Below, piece after piece: positions 9,341-18,948 of a stretch of 20,935 nucleotides of DNA (positions are counted from its first letter, which is position 1; each line of letters begins with the position of its first letter). The DNA comes from Psilocybe azurescens (lineage: Eukaryota; Basidiomycota; Agaricomycetes; Agaricales; Agrocybaceae), in NCBI GenBank assembly GCA_023853785.1, contig JAJIRX010000211.1:1-20935 (forward strand). The letters run 5' to 3'. The notes beneath the pieces are model-generated. The model saw only the letters and a program-made list of their open reading frames with translations. It ran no database searches and was not told the DNA's origin. The translations under genes were made by a program, and so were the position numbers.

Positions 9341-10107
9341 GGGGGCTACCGAGGTGGCAGCCCCATTGAGCTTCCGGCGCAACACTAAAAAATAAATAAA
9401 AAATTAATATACCTATATATTTTAAATGAAAAAAGGGGGAGGGAGCATGCATACAGTTTGAGGTGGGTAGGAGGGTCCTTTGCGGCCTCTGCGGCATCCT
9501 CCTGATGTCGCTGTGTCGATGTTTTGTGGCTGTGAGGGGTGGTATGAATTGGTTAGCACCGGAAATGCTTGCAAAATCGCGAAGCGCACGCACGTTTTCG
9601 AGGGTGCCTTGCCTCTGGCACCCTTCCCTGTTCCCTTTCCTCTCGCTGCTGCCCCTTTCGCACCCTTTCTACCCCCTTTCGTGATCACGATCACCTCTTC
9701 ATGATCATGGGCGGCGGCATCGTCCCTCTGGTCGTCCTCTGTGTAGTCCGGGCATCGTCGTTGTCCTCACCCTCGTCGGCCTCTGCTCCTTCCCCTGCTG
9801 TGGTTTTTGTCCGTTTGGTGGCTGACTCGTCAACGTTCAACTGGTTCCGCTTATGGGAAACACACAGCTTGGGAGGGGAAAGAGGGGGAGTAGCAATGGT
9901 GGTGGTGTGCGATTTGAGGTGCAACTCGCGCTTGCTAGGTGGCGGTGGGCGTTTCATAGAGAGAGGAAGGAGGGGAGAGGGAGGGGATGGACATTTGGGT
10001 GGTGGGGAAGGAGGGGAGGGGAGAGTGGATGGGGGTGAAAGGGAAGCAAGAATCGAACTGACAAAGGGGTGATGTAACATGGAAACCATGACGCCGGCTG
10101 TTTCCAA
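9341..10107 (-). pseudogene. GC-rich, frameshifted gene remnant with Pro-, Lys/Arg- and Asp/Glu-rich segments
   Basis: Reading down the minus strand from 10107 (or from the inner Met near 9954) gives a proline-rich stretch, SKRELHLKSHTTTIATPPLS, HKRNQLNVDESATKRTKTT and GEGAEADEGEDNDDA. The natural continuation is then in another frame (DYTEDDQRDDAAAHDHEEV, about 9750-9695), followed by a Gly/Lys/Arg run GGRKGAKGAAARGKG. A further frame carries EDAAEAAKDPPTHLK, a possible intron (GTATGCATG at about 9456 to TTTTTTAG near 9388) and QWGCHLGSPLLSA with TGA at about 9328. At least two frame changes and a TGA (9691-9693) make it a pseudogene. Basic and acidic low-complexity parts suggest a nuclear protein, but no domain is recognised. 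GC content is far above that of the flanks. Confidence 0.4.
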
Positions 10108-10226
10108 GATGCCGAAATCATGTGTGTTTGATGGACGGATTTTTGGACCATTTAAGGGTCCAAAATATGTCCAGCTGATCAGTATCCCATCAAACAGTTA
10201 CCGATCAATCAAAATCATATGTAAAT

Positions 10227-10443
10227 TAATTAATTGATTCTAATCTACATCACAATGATCATCATAATGATCATTATAATGAGCACCATGCGGACACCAG
10301 TAATTAATTGATTCTAATCTACATCATAATGATCATCATAATGATCGTAACAATGAGCACCATGCGGACACTAGTAATTAATTGATTCTACATCATAATG
10401 ATCATCATAATGATCGTAACAATGAGCACCATGCGGACGCCAG
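10227..10443. repeat. Three tandem repeats of about 74 bp
   Basis: TAATTGATTC starts at 10231, 10305 and 10379. Each unit continues ACATCATAATGATCATCATA, ATGATC(A/G)T and AATGAGCACCATGCGGAC, ending in CCAGT or CTAGT. The units contain several ATGATCAT palindromes and one CpG (GCGGAC). The third unit has lost five bases (TAATC) near its start. Confidence 0.92.
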
Positions 10444-10486
10444 TCCGTTTTCAGTTCTGTTCTCAGTTCTGTTCCAGGGTAATCCA

Positions 10487-10630
10487 TTTAATTCCGCTGC
10501 GGAATCCACCATTCTGCCGGAATTGATAATAAATAATATGGCAGGGCCTTGTGCCATATTTCTGCCCTCATTCCTGGCGGAATGGCGGATTCCATGGCGG
10601 ACTCTGGTGGATTCTGGCCGGAATATGTGG
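10487..10630. repeat. GC-rich degenerate array on GGCGGAATCC / GGATTCCGCC
   Basis: The stretch is composed of short imperfect units such as GCTGCGGAATCC, GGCGGAATGGCGG, ATTCCATGGCGG, ACTCTGGTGG and ATTCTGGCCGG, with unit lengths near 10-12 bp and mixed strands. A hairpin-like ATGGCAGGGCCTTGTGCCAT lies at 10,539-10,558. Open frames over it are low-complexity by-products. Confidence 0.65.
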
Positions 10631-10639
10631 GGGACACAA

Positions 10640-11402
10640 AAGCCCTCAAAAAGGTCATAATTTTAAATAGTATAAAAGCATTAATAGTAAAAGACAAAAT
10701 GTAATTATATTGCAAAAATGCCAATGATGCTATGTCTTTTAAAAACTACTAGTCAAAGTATTTTTTTTTATAGACATTGCATAACAAAAGTTTTATTTTA
10801 TAGATCAAAAAATGATGAAAACACTGTAGACATTAGCTTATTAATTCTGAGAAGCTAATCGCGCAATGAGATAAAGAATACTTTATTTGCAATTTCTGTG
10901 AAAAAATCAAAATCCACAGACACATTATTTTTATCTTTAATATAATCATTAGTAACTATTGACTTTAGTATATACTTAGACTGTGACAAATAAAGTCTGA
11001 GCCCAAGTAATATAACAATTAATAATAAATATTATCAAAGCAATACTAAAATCAATGTGATAGGACTACTAATAAAGCAAGCAAAAAATAGAAATAGAAG
11101 GCAAAGAAAAAGCAAAAAATAAATTTATAAAAATTCAATGATTTAAATATTTATGTCAATAATAGTAGAAATCCTAAGACATCGAAGATAAAATTTATCT
11201 ACAAATATAAAATATTTGTATTATTATAAAAAATAACTGACTAGGAAAAAATGATTTTAAAAGTTCTATATGTTATCACTGCTATTTTACAATATTTTAT
11301 AATATTTTAAAATGATAATACAAAAAATAACAGTGTAAACTTTTAGAATAATTATATAAATAAGAACAAAAATAGAAGTAAATAAGAAAAGCTCTGACAT
11401 CA
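10640..11402. other. AT-rich DNA without a recognisable gene
   Basis: It is very rich in A and T, with almost no CpG (one exception is TCGCGC near 10,859). There are no open frames of note, no tandem repeat and no motif I can name. It may be old transposon sequence beyond recognition. Confidence 0.5.
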
Positions 11403-11858
11403 TATAGAATCAACACTTATACTTGTGGTAATAGAAATAACATGACTTGATTATTCTTTATCAAGCAATTCAAGAACATAACTGAATTAAATAGAAGTAA
11501 GAGATCACATGAGTGTTTAAGTGAAAATTTGATATAAAAGGCAGTATAAACTTGGACACAGATTATATCAGCATATTTTTAGTAAGTTGTATAATTTTAT
11601 TTATATATATTTGCTTTGATTAAGCAAAGTCATGTGTATAATATATAAAAAAACAAAACTGTTCAAATAAACTTGCAACAATAAACTATTAATATTATGA
11701 GAACAAATTATGATTATATCATGAAAAAATTGAAACTCATTAGTCTTATGATAGTATAGCATTGTACAAAATTTCAACTTGTTAGATTAATTTTTTCTTG
11801 AATTATTCAATAAACAGTCTAACTTGAAAAATCATTTAAACAATTTTGTTTTTCACTG
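11403..11858 (-). mobile_element. Tc1-family transposon, copy B, truncated 5' end
   Basis: The reverse strand matches the first about 450 bp of copy C. Its outer end at 11,858 reads, on the minus strand, CAGTGAAAAACAAAATTG preceded by TA (11,859-11,860). The inner TIR boundary is near 11,648, followed by GACTTTGCTTAATCAAAGCA, ATCTGTGTCCAAGTT and CTTGAATTGCTTGATAAAG. Similarity stops at about 11,403, after AGTGTTGATTCTATAT. No transposase core is left. It is a dead 5' fragment. Confidence 0.85.
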
Positions 11859-12489
11859 TATATATCTCTGAAGCAGATTCTCAAAGTCTTGAGTAATCAA
11901 CTTTTTATTTTAAATATATCTGAGAACACTAAAAATCAATATGACAGGGCCATCAACAAAAACAAATAAGAGTAGGAGCAGATAATGAGAAGAGAGCTAA
12001 AGACAGACTCAGAGAGATTTAACAATCTGAAAATTCACACTAATAACAGTGGAAATCCTAAGAAATTAGAGCTAAAAATCTATCTATAAAATATGCAGTA
12101 TTTATATCACTCTAGAAAATGACTGATTAAGTAGAATTTTTATTTATTTAAAAATTATTAATTTGTATACCAGTGTATAATAGCAGTCTGGTTGCCAGAG
12201 ATACAAATGTCTGATCAAAGAAGCCACTAAGTGACCATTCACAAACTATTAAAAGACTGTTTGAAACTCTGAAATCTATAATAAATGCTCTGAACTGAAC
12301 AGATAACAAAGAAAATCTAGAGATATAACATCAATCTCAAAGCAACTGCCAACAAGACAGCTAAAGAACACCTCATGGGATAGAGACCAGAATGTGACTC
12401 CAGATTCTAGGATGCCAGTGAAACATCCTTGATAATATCAGCAAGAGATATTCATTAAGTAGAAAAATAGCCCAAAAACATTCTATATA
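11859..12489. other. AT-rich spacer between Tc1 copies B and C
   Basis: There is no open frame longer than about 60 codons and no repeat structure seen. The composition is slightly less extreme than its flanks (for example 12,180-12,440). A few phrases could come from an old coding sequence, but I cannot support a gene. Confidence 0.45.
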
Positions 12490-12520
12490 CAGTAAGAGAC
12501 AAAACTGTACCAATGTTTCA
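12490..12520 (+). repeat. Solo stub of a Tc1 terminal repeat
   Basis: TA then CAGTAAGAGACAAAACTGTA and a degenerate CCAATGTTTCAAG repeats the outer end of copy C, which starts 44 bp further on (12,534). It shows that another element once ended here, or that the terminus was duplicated. Confidence 0.7.
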
Positions 12521-12533
12521 AGTATATCTAATA

Positions 12534-14120
12534 CAGTAAAAGACAAAACTGTTCAAATGATTTTTCAAGTTAGACTGTTTCTTGAATAACTCAAGAATAA
12601 CTCAATCTAACAAGTTGAAATTTTGTACAATAGTAGACTATTATATGACTAATAAGTGGCAATTTTTATATAAAATAATCTTAATTTATTCCCATGATAT
12701 TAATAGTTTATTGTTTCAAGTCCATTTGAATGGTTTTTATCCCTCTTATACGCTGAGCACATGACTTTGTCTAATTAAAGCAAATATATACAAATAAAAT
12801 CATATAACTTATTCAATATATATATATACTATATGTCCAAGTTGCCACTATCTCCCACATCAAATTTCCTCTCAAACACTCATGCAATCACTCACACTTG
12901 CTCAACACAACTGTGTCCTTTGAATTGCTTGACAAAGAACAGTCAAATCATGCTATCTCAACCTATATATCCAATATTCACCCCAAATATTGCTCAACAC
13001 TTTCCAAATATGTTGGTGGCCATCTATGCAAGTTTTCACCTGCTGATACCCAATATACATATCATTTACTTTATCACTTTTCAGAAGGCTGAAAATGCCA
13101 CTGAGGTTGCTAAAACCTTGCAAAACATGACCAACACATTATTCTTTGTGAAAGCAATATAAAGAACACTCAGAAACACTGGGATAAAGACTATAATCAA
13201 ACAAAAATGACCTTTTCTTTTTAAAAATATAGAAGGCTGAGGATGGATTTTGCAGAAACTTATAAAGACTGGACAGTGGAGGACTGGAAAAGAGTTATAT
13301 AGTCAGATGAGAACAAAATCAATTGTTTGGGGTCAGATAAGAAGAAACAGATGTGGGAAAAGCCAGAAAATGGATTGAATAACACACTGGTACAGGGGAC
13401 AATCAGATTTGGAGAAGGTTCTCCAAATGATATAGGGCAGTATATTTTAGAAAGGGCCTGGATATGCAACCAAGATTGATAGGAGAAAGGATGCTAATCT
13501 CTTTATCAGTATTCTAGATAATGAACTTCAAGAATCAATCAATTATTACAAGAAAAAGCCTATAGATGTTTTTTTAGCAGAATAATGATCCCAAATACAA
13601 GAATAAAAAAGCCCAGAACTGACTCCAAAACAGTGGATTAGAAGTTATAAAGTGGTTTTCTCAATTAGTAGACCTCAATTCAATTGAACAACTCTGGCAT
13701 CATCTCAAAACTAGATTTGAAGTGTATGATAGACCAGTTTTTGAAATTGCAGAGTGGTAGGAGAGAGTACAGAAGAAATGGAATAATATTCTAGCATCTG
13801 TCTGCCAAAATCTGATAAAAAGTATGTCTAGAATATTTTATGCTGTTTTACAGACAAAAAGAGATTATACCAAGTAATAGAATATTAGAATACTGCTTTC
13901 TAACATGAGAGAGACAAAACTGTTCAAATGGACTTGCAATAATAAACTATTAATATTATGGAAATAAATCAGGATTATATCATAAAACAAATTGAAACTT
14001 ATTAGTTATATAATAGTCTACTATTATACAAAATTTCAACATTTTAGATTGAGTTATTCTTGAGTTATTTAAGAAACAGTCTAACTTGAAAAATCATTTA
14101 AACAATTTTGTCTCTCACTG
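12534..14120 (+). mobile_element. Tc1-family transposon, copy C, full length (1587 bp)
   Basis: TA at 12,532-12,533 and TA at 14,121-14,122 flank CAGTAAAAGACAAAACTGTT... and its inverse ...GTCTCTCACTG, so both ends and the target site are seen. Long terminal inverted repeats of about 210 bp (12,534-12,745 and 13,907-14,120) enclose a transposase-like body. Compared with copy A it carries many extra C>T and G>A changes, mostly at CpA/TpG, and far more A+T. It cannot move by itself. Confidence 0.92.
12898..13880 (+). pseudogene. Tc1-family transposase in copy C, heavily mutated
   Basis: It aligns by eye with the copy A body: TEVAKTLQNMTNT (13,096-13,140), the TGA shared with copy A after KQK (about 13,208), VI-stop-SDENKI where copy A has IWSDETKI (TGG>TAG, about 13,297), QNNDPKY where copy A has QDNDPKH (about 13,578), so the second catalytic Asp is Asn, and LNSIEQLW (about 13,675-13,698), where the third catalytic Glu is kept. 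Further TAG stops replace Trp codons (near 13,620 and 13,757). The two copies therefore have different catalytic lesions but one shared stop. Confidence 0.85.
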
Positions 14121-14159
14121 TAAATCATGAATAAAAACTTGGGAACCAAGAAGGCTAGA

Positions 14160-14772
14160 GTCTTGAAGTTTTAAAGATAGGTAGTCTTGGATATTATCTA
14201 TCCAACCATATAACAAAAATTGCTGTCAGTGAGCTTGTAGTTCATGTCTCTGCCATGCTGTGTGCATAGTCGGTAACATAGTATCCTTTCAGAATATAGA
14301 ACTCCTTTTAACACTAATTTTATACTCATTTTTGTTGTACAGGTTTATGTTCTATATTGCAAAACCCACTGTAAGAGTGAGGTTAGTTGTCATTTAGAGA
14401 GAAAAGATAGAAAAGACTTACCAGTACTAAAGGTGCCTCAGGCCTGGGTACTTCATCTGAACATCTTGAAATGCCATCCATGTCCAAACTACTCTATCCT
14501 TCTGGCCCAAATACACTGCCAGTGACTCTAGATATGCAGTGATATGATGTACCACATGTTGGTCCCTGACCTAAAGATCTTTGCCATATAGTGTAACTTA
14601 CGGCATAATGGGCTTGAATGCTTGCCAGAGCTGGACAACACATGATAGGGAAAAAAATAGAAAGAAATATAAGACTTACATGATAACTATCCTGCTGGTG
14701 TTGACAGGAAGATTGTGTTGAACAAAGCACCTCAAACATCTTGCAGTGCAACTCATTGTGCATGATAGCCAT
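14160..14772 (-). pseudogene. Unrecognised spliced gene remnant
   Basis: A single reading runs through two introns. MAIMHNELHCKMFEVLCSTQ (from 14,772) continues to YH, then an intron 14,679-14,631 (GTAAGT..CCAG, 49 nt). The next exon has WQAFKP/IQAHYAVSYTIWQRSLGQ-type frames, RVTGSVFGPEG, TAG (14,494-14,496), then in frame SSLDMDGISRCSDEVPRPEA. An intron follows at 14,421-14,369 (GTAAGT, CTAAC branch-like site, TTACAG, 53 nt), then WVLQYRT, TAA, and RLCTQHGRDMNYKLTDSNFC with TAG. Intron sites are convincing, and the stops fit C>T or G>A decay. I do not recognise the family. The 5' end reaches the left arm of the inverted repeat that starts at 14,748. Confidence 0.4.
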
Positions 14773-15583
14773 CTAGTAGTAGCTACTAAAGCAGAATCAT
14801 ATAATCCCACAACAGGTGGAGCTGTTTTTCCACTTTTCATGACAAGAAAGATATTGCCTATAGCATTGATATTCTTATCTCAATCACTTCTGACATTTCT
14901 TTCATTTCTTTTGTATTTTATATATCTATTTCATTCATTTCAATTATTTCTCCAATTTCATTCATATTTTTTATTTTAGTGGCTTGGTCTATATTTTTCA
15001 TATCTTTGGTTTTAATAGACCAGTCTATATTTTGGTTTCAATCATATCTGAGATCTATTATGTGACATGATTATATAATACTAAATGTGATTTAACTATT
15101 GGCTTATTTTGATTGCTACACTCTAGGACTTTGTCATTTATGGCCTCAAAATAAAAGTACCTTAAATCCCAGTCCAGTTGCTCTGCCTGATATCAGCAAG
15201 CCTTATATCAATAGTTTTATTAAAAGTTCCTTATATATTATAGTTGTTAAGTTGTCAGATTCATTGATATAAAAGAAATAAAAGATATTTCAACTCAAAG
15301 ATATAAAAGATATGAAAGATATAACAAAGATGGTAGAAATAATGAAGATGAAAAAATTGAAATAAAAGATATAAATGAAATTGGAAAAATGAATGAAATG
15401 AATGAAATAGATATGTAAAATACAAAAGAAATAAAAGAAATATCAGAAGTGATTGAAATGAAATATTAGTGCTATAGGCCATATCTTTCTTGTTATGAGA
15501 AGTAGGAAAACAGCTCCTTCACAATTGTGGGATTATATAATTCAGATGGGAGCTACTACTCAGCCATCCATGCTCCAGTTGTT
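14748..15583. repeat. Large inverted repeat (arms about 225 bp, loop about 385 bp)
   Basis: The left arm, 14,748-14,976, matches the reverse complement of the right arm, 15,361-15,583. Shared blocks, left then right: AGTAGTAGCTACT / AGTAGTAGCTCCC; ATATAATCCCACAA in both; GAGCTGTTTT in both; ACAAGAAAGATAT in both; CAATCACTTCTGA in both; TTCTTTTGTATTTTA in both; ATCTATTTCATTCATTTCA in both; CCAATTTCATT in both. It could be a foldback element or MITE, or an inverted duplication. No target duplication was identified. Confidence 0.85.
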
Positions 15584-15597
15584 CCAAAGTGATAAAT

Positions 15598-15640
15598 TTG
15601 AAAATAAAAATAAAAATAAAAAATAAAAAATAAAAAAACA
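15598..15640. repeat. (AAAAAT)n-like simple repeat
   Basis: A run of A with T every five to seven bases on the + strand, next to the right arm of the inverted repeat. Confidence 0.85.
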
Positions 15641-15641
15641 T

Positions 15642-15942
15642 CTAAAAGTGGGTTGAGGTCAATACACATTATAACAGAAAACAAACACTTACCTTTCAAA
15701 GATGGTTGGCAGTTCTGAGAAAAAGAAGTGTGGGTTAATCTGCACATTTTATTACCAATTGAATTTAGAAATTGAGCGTATTTGGAGCACATTGGATGAT
15801 TAAAAGATAATTTATGGACAACTGATGAGCGAAAGAATTGTGTGAGTTGAAGATGATTGCACTTACAAGGCAAAATGGGGACATAGTGTGTGTCACAAAC
15901 TCTCTGAAAGTATATTGTTATAGGACCATTCTGTTGAACCAA
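15642..15942 (-). pseudogene. Possible exon and intron of an unrecognised gene
   Basis: An open stretch from Met at 15,942 (MVQQNGPITIYFQRVCDTHY, CKCNHLQLTQFFRSSVVHKL, NKMCRLTHTSFSQ) ends at a good donor, AAAG|GTAAGTG, with an acceptor CCCACTTTTAG 51 nt later (intron 15,692-15,642). The exon is less AT-biased than its flanks. After the acceptor the frame enters an A/T-rich simple tract and the inverted-repeat arm. No family is recognised; it may be the continuation or a paralogue of the 14,160-14,772 remnant. Confidence 0.3.
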
Positions 15943-18591
15943 AGCATGTGCACATATAGATTAGATCTGTTATGCTTTGCCCATCTAATGTATAGATTAG
16001 ACCTACATAAATAATGTAATTATGTTTTTTTCCCATACTATAAATTTTTAATAAAACAAGTCACTGATACAGTTTTGTTTCTGTTGAAAATTATATACTA
16101 TATTACAATTTACTAATATCTGATTGTTATATTGTCAGACTGTCTATTGAAAGAATGAACACATATATATCTAGAGTTTGGAGTCTGAATTATATTATAC
16201 CTGTACATAAATAACTTAAAGTTGATGAATAAATATAGCCTTTTATACTCCAAGTTTAAACTCATATCAAAGGTCTAGAACAAATAATTTGTAAAAGTTG
16301 AAGACATGATGTGAAATTTTTAAAAAAACATTCTGTGAGAGATAGCTAAAAATAAACATTAAATAACATTGTAAAAATATATTTACATAAATAAAAACAA
16401 GTCACATTGGGCCTAATATATAATCAATTTTCACACTAGAGATGTTGATTTTGTTTTCAAATATCAGCTTCTACCGATATGCACTATAGTTTTTGATTCT
16501 GGAATTTATAATTTTTACAGCTTTGCATATATTTTCATAACTCTGCAGCTTGTAAATCTTATTCCAGCTTGTTTTTCTATCTTTGAAATTCATTATCAGT
16601 ATTTTAAAAGTCTTTGATATTTATTTTAACATTTTCAAACTTTTAATCATTTTTTTCAGTTCACATTGTTCAGACAGCTTTGTATCTTTTTGAACCTTTT
16701 ATCACTAATCAGCTAGTTTATTCTATATTTCAGAAAGTTAATTTTCAGTTTACATATTTTGTATCTATTTTATATTCACTGCAAATTATTTCGCTGATCG
16801 CTATACTGATCTGTTAATTTTAAAGTTTGTACAATATATAGATCAGTTACACAGTTACAATAGACATGTTTTTTACTTTATTGCAGCTTAATAAATCAAT
16901 CTGCATTCTTTCTAGCATTGAAAACATTTTACAAGAAAGATCCAGAACATCAGCAAGACTTTTCTTTAAATTTTATTATTATTATTGCTTTTTTCATTAT
17001 CCATTTTCGTATTTTTGAAATACTTTATAATATTGTTTGATAGTCTGTGGACATTGAGGTTTGTTGTTTTTTTATTTCCAATTTTATTTATTTATTTACA
17101 GACATTTAGTTGTCTTTATTTTAATTTTTAATTTTTTATATTGAAATTTAAATTTTTATTCAGTTTGTTATATCTTGCTATTGCATCTTATCACAACTTT
17201 ATTCATTATTTAATATTTGTTATATAAAAGCATATATCCTATCTACAGTTGAAAACAAAGTTTTTTCTCTCAGATATAGTTCTTGTATTTCTGCACTCAT
17301 TTTTGTACTTTTAGACCTTACTGGATTTTGTTGTAAAGCTATAAACCTTGTTCTTGAACTTCGAAACCTCATTTCCAATATTTTTCACCTTATTCATGAA
17401 CTTTGAATTTTATTTTTACATCTTTACACCTTGCAACATCTCCTTTTAAAGCTTTAAACCTCATAGAATCTTGAACCTTGTTCTTGCACATCATTCTTAG
17501 ATTTTGCACCTTGTTGCATGTCATCTTATATGCCAAACTTTGTTTTTACACTCTACATCTTATTTTCAGAGCCTCAGACTTTATAATTAAGCTCCGCGAC
17601 ATTATTGTATTTTATTGCATCTCATTGTATCTCATTGTATCTTGTTAGTTTCATCTGATATATGTAGCTCCCAGAATTCTGTTTTGCACTTTCAGAGCCT
17701 CAAAATGATTTTTCTCTCTATAGTCACATTTTCAAGTCTTAGATTTCTTATATTCTTCAAGCTTATTTAGATTTTTGTTTTTGTTTTGTATATAACAGAG
17801 CATTTTATCTAGCATTATTACAGAACAACCTCAATATTAAATTACATATATAGATTTTCTGTTACACAAGATTTTCAGTTACACATATTAATTTTTATGC
17901 CAATCTGCATAATTTTTGACTTGAAAGCCACACAACATAGACATATGCATAAAACAAAAAATTTGATGCAATCTATAAAAATTTTGAAAATATGAACAAG
18001 ACTAGCATGAATCAAGTGGTAAATGACTGAACTCACTCACTTCTTAGAGTAATTAGCTGAATAAAATATAAACTACAAAAATACAGCAAGCACAAATTAT
18101 TTGAAAAGTTTGATCTTTTTCTTTCAGAAAATATTTAGATCAGATTATTAATAAAAAAGATCCAGATAGTCTGGTCTAGCTTCCATCAAAGATAGATGAG
18201 CATAATTGCTATTGCAGGTTTTTTTAATTTTTTGATAAAAATCTTAAATAGTATTATCTAACTGAGTGATGTGAATATAACTTCAGAATTAGCTTGCACA
18301 ATAAAATAAAATCTATCTTGAAAATATACACAATATAATGAGCAGCAAACTCAGAAGACTTTGCTTATATGTATTTTGACTAATTGCTGATGAACATATA
18401 AATTGATCATAGAAACACATTGTCAAAAATTTTATTTGCATTAAATCCAAATAGAAAGCAATCTCAGTCACAAAAGGCTCTAGATTACTATTAGAACTTT
18501 GTTGTTTGGAATTTTTAATCTTGTTACATATATTCATTATTGAAATTGTCTTGTAGCAAACAATTTTGTGAGATTTACAATTGTTTTCAGC
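15943..18591. other. Very AT-rich block, no gene supported
   Basis: It is rich in A and T with runs of T, and CpG is very rare. From about 17,300 to 17,520 the + strand repeats short phrases around ACCTTG / AACCTC / CACCTT at irregular 17-41 bp spacing (about 17,316, 17,344, 17,366, 17,387, 17,428, 17,458, 17,475, 17,508). ATTGTATCTC recurs near 17,625. Since a Ty3/Gypsy RT remnant follows on the + strand, this could be the degraded 5' part of that retrotransposon, but nothing in it identifies LTR, gag or protease. Confidence 0.45.
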
Positions 18592-18861
18592 ATGTGTAAC
18601 TCCTCAGCAATATTTTAATCTATGATGAACTCTGTATTTAAGAATATGATTTTTCAATGCTTCATAATTATCTATATAAACAATATCTTGATCTTTATAA
18701 AAAAACTGTGTGGATCTGGAAAATATAGTAAAATTGTTTTACACTGTCTTTTAGAAAAAAATCTCTATCTTAAATCTGCAGAATGCTCTTTGTTCAAAAA
18801 AAAATTTGGAAATGATTTCAATTGTTCAAAATGTACTTATTCAGTCCACAAGAAAATCTGA
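18592..18861 (+). pseudogene. Ty3/Gypsy-type reverse transcriptase fragment, inactivated
   Basis: The frame from 18,592 reads MCNSSAIF, a TAA stop (18,616-18,618), then SMMNSVFKNMIFQCF, IIIYINNILIFIKKL and LLEKNLYLKSAECSLFKKKF. This is the RT palm region of LTR retrotransposons: a motif before the stop like that preceding MMN-S-VF, the YxDD box, and the LYLK..EC block. The YxDD box at 18,673-18,684 is YINN: both Asp codons are now Asn codons (AAC AAT), each explained by one G>A change. The TAA fits a CAA Gln codon after C>T. No LTR, integrase or RNase H can be seen nearby. It is a short dead relic of a fungal retrotransposon. Confidence 0.75.
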
Positions 18862-18948
18862 GTCTGTCTTCATGCAAAATTTTTATATCAGCTTTCAAAT
18901 AGTGCATTAAGATCACATGATATTTATAATAAATAAAAATAATAAAAT

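Noticed and set aside
14746..15482. Hydrophobic Phe/Leu-rich open frames (14,746-14,979 and 15,261-15,482) as membrane proteins
   Set aside because: They are the two arms of one inverted repeat made of A/T-rich simple sequence; the hydrophobicity follows from composition.
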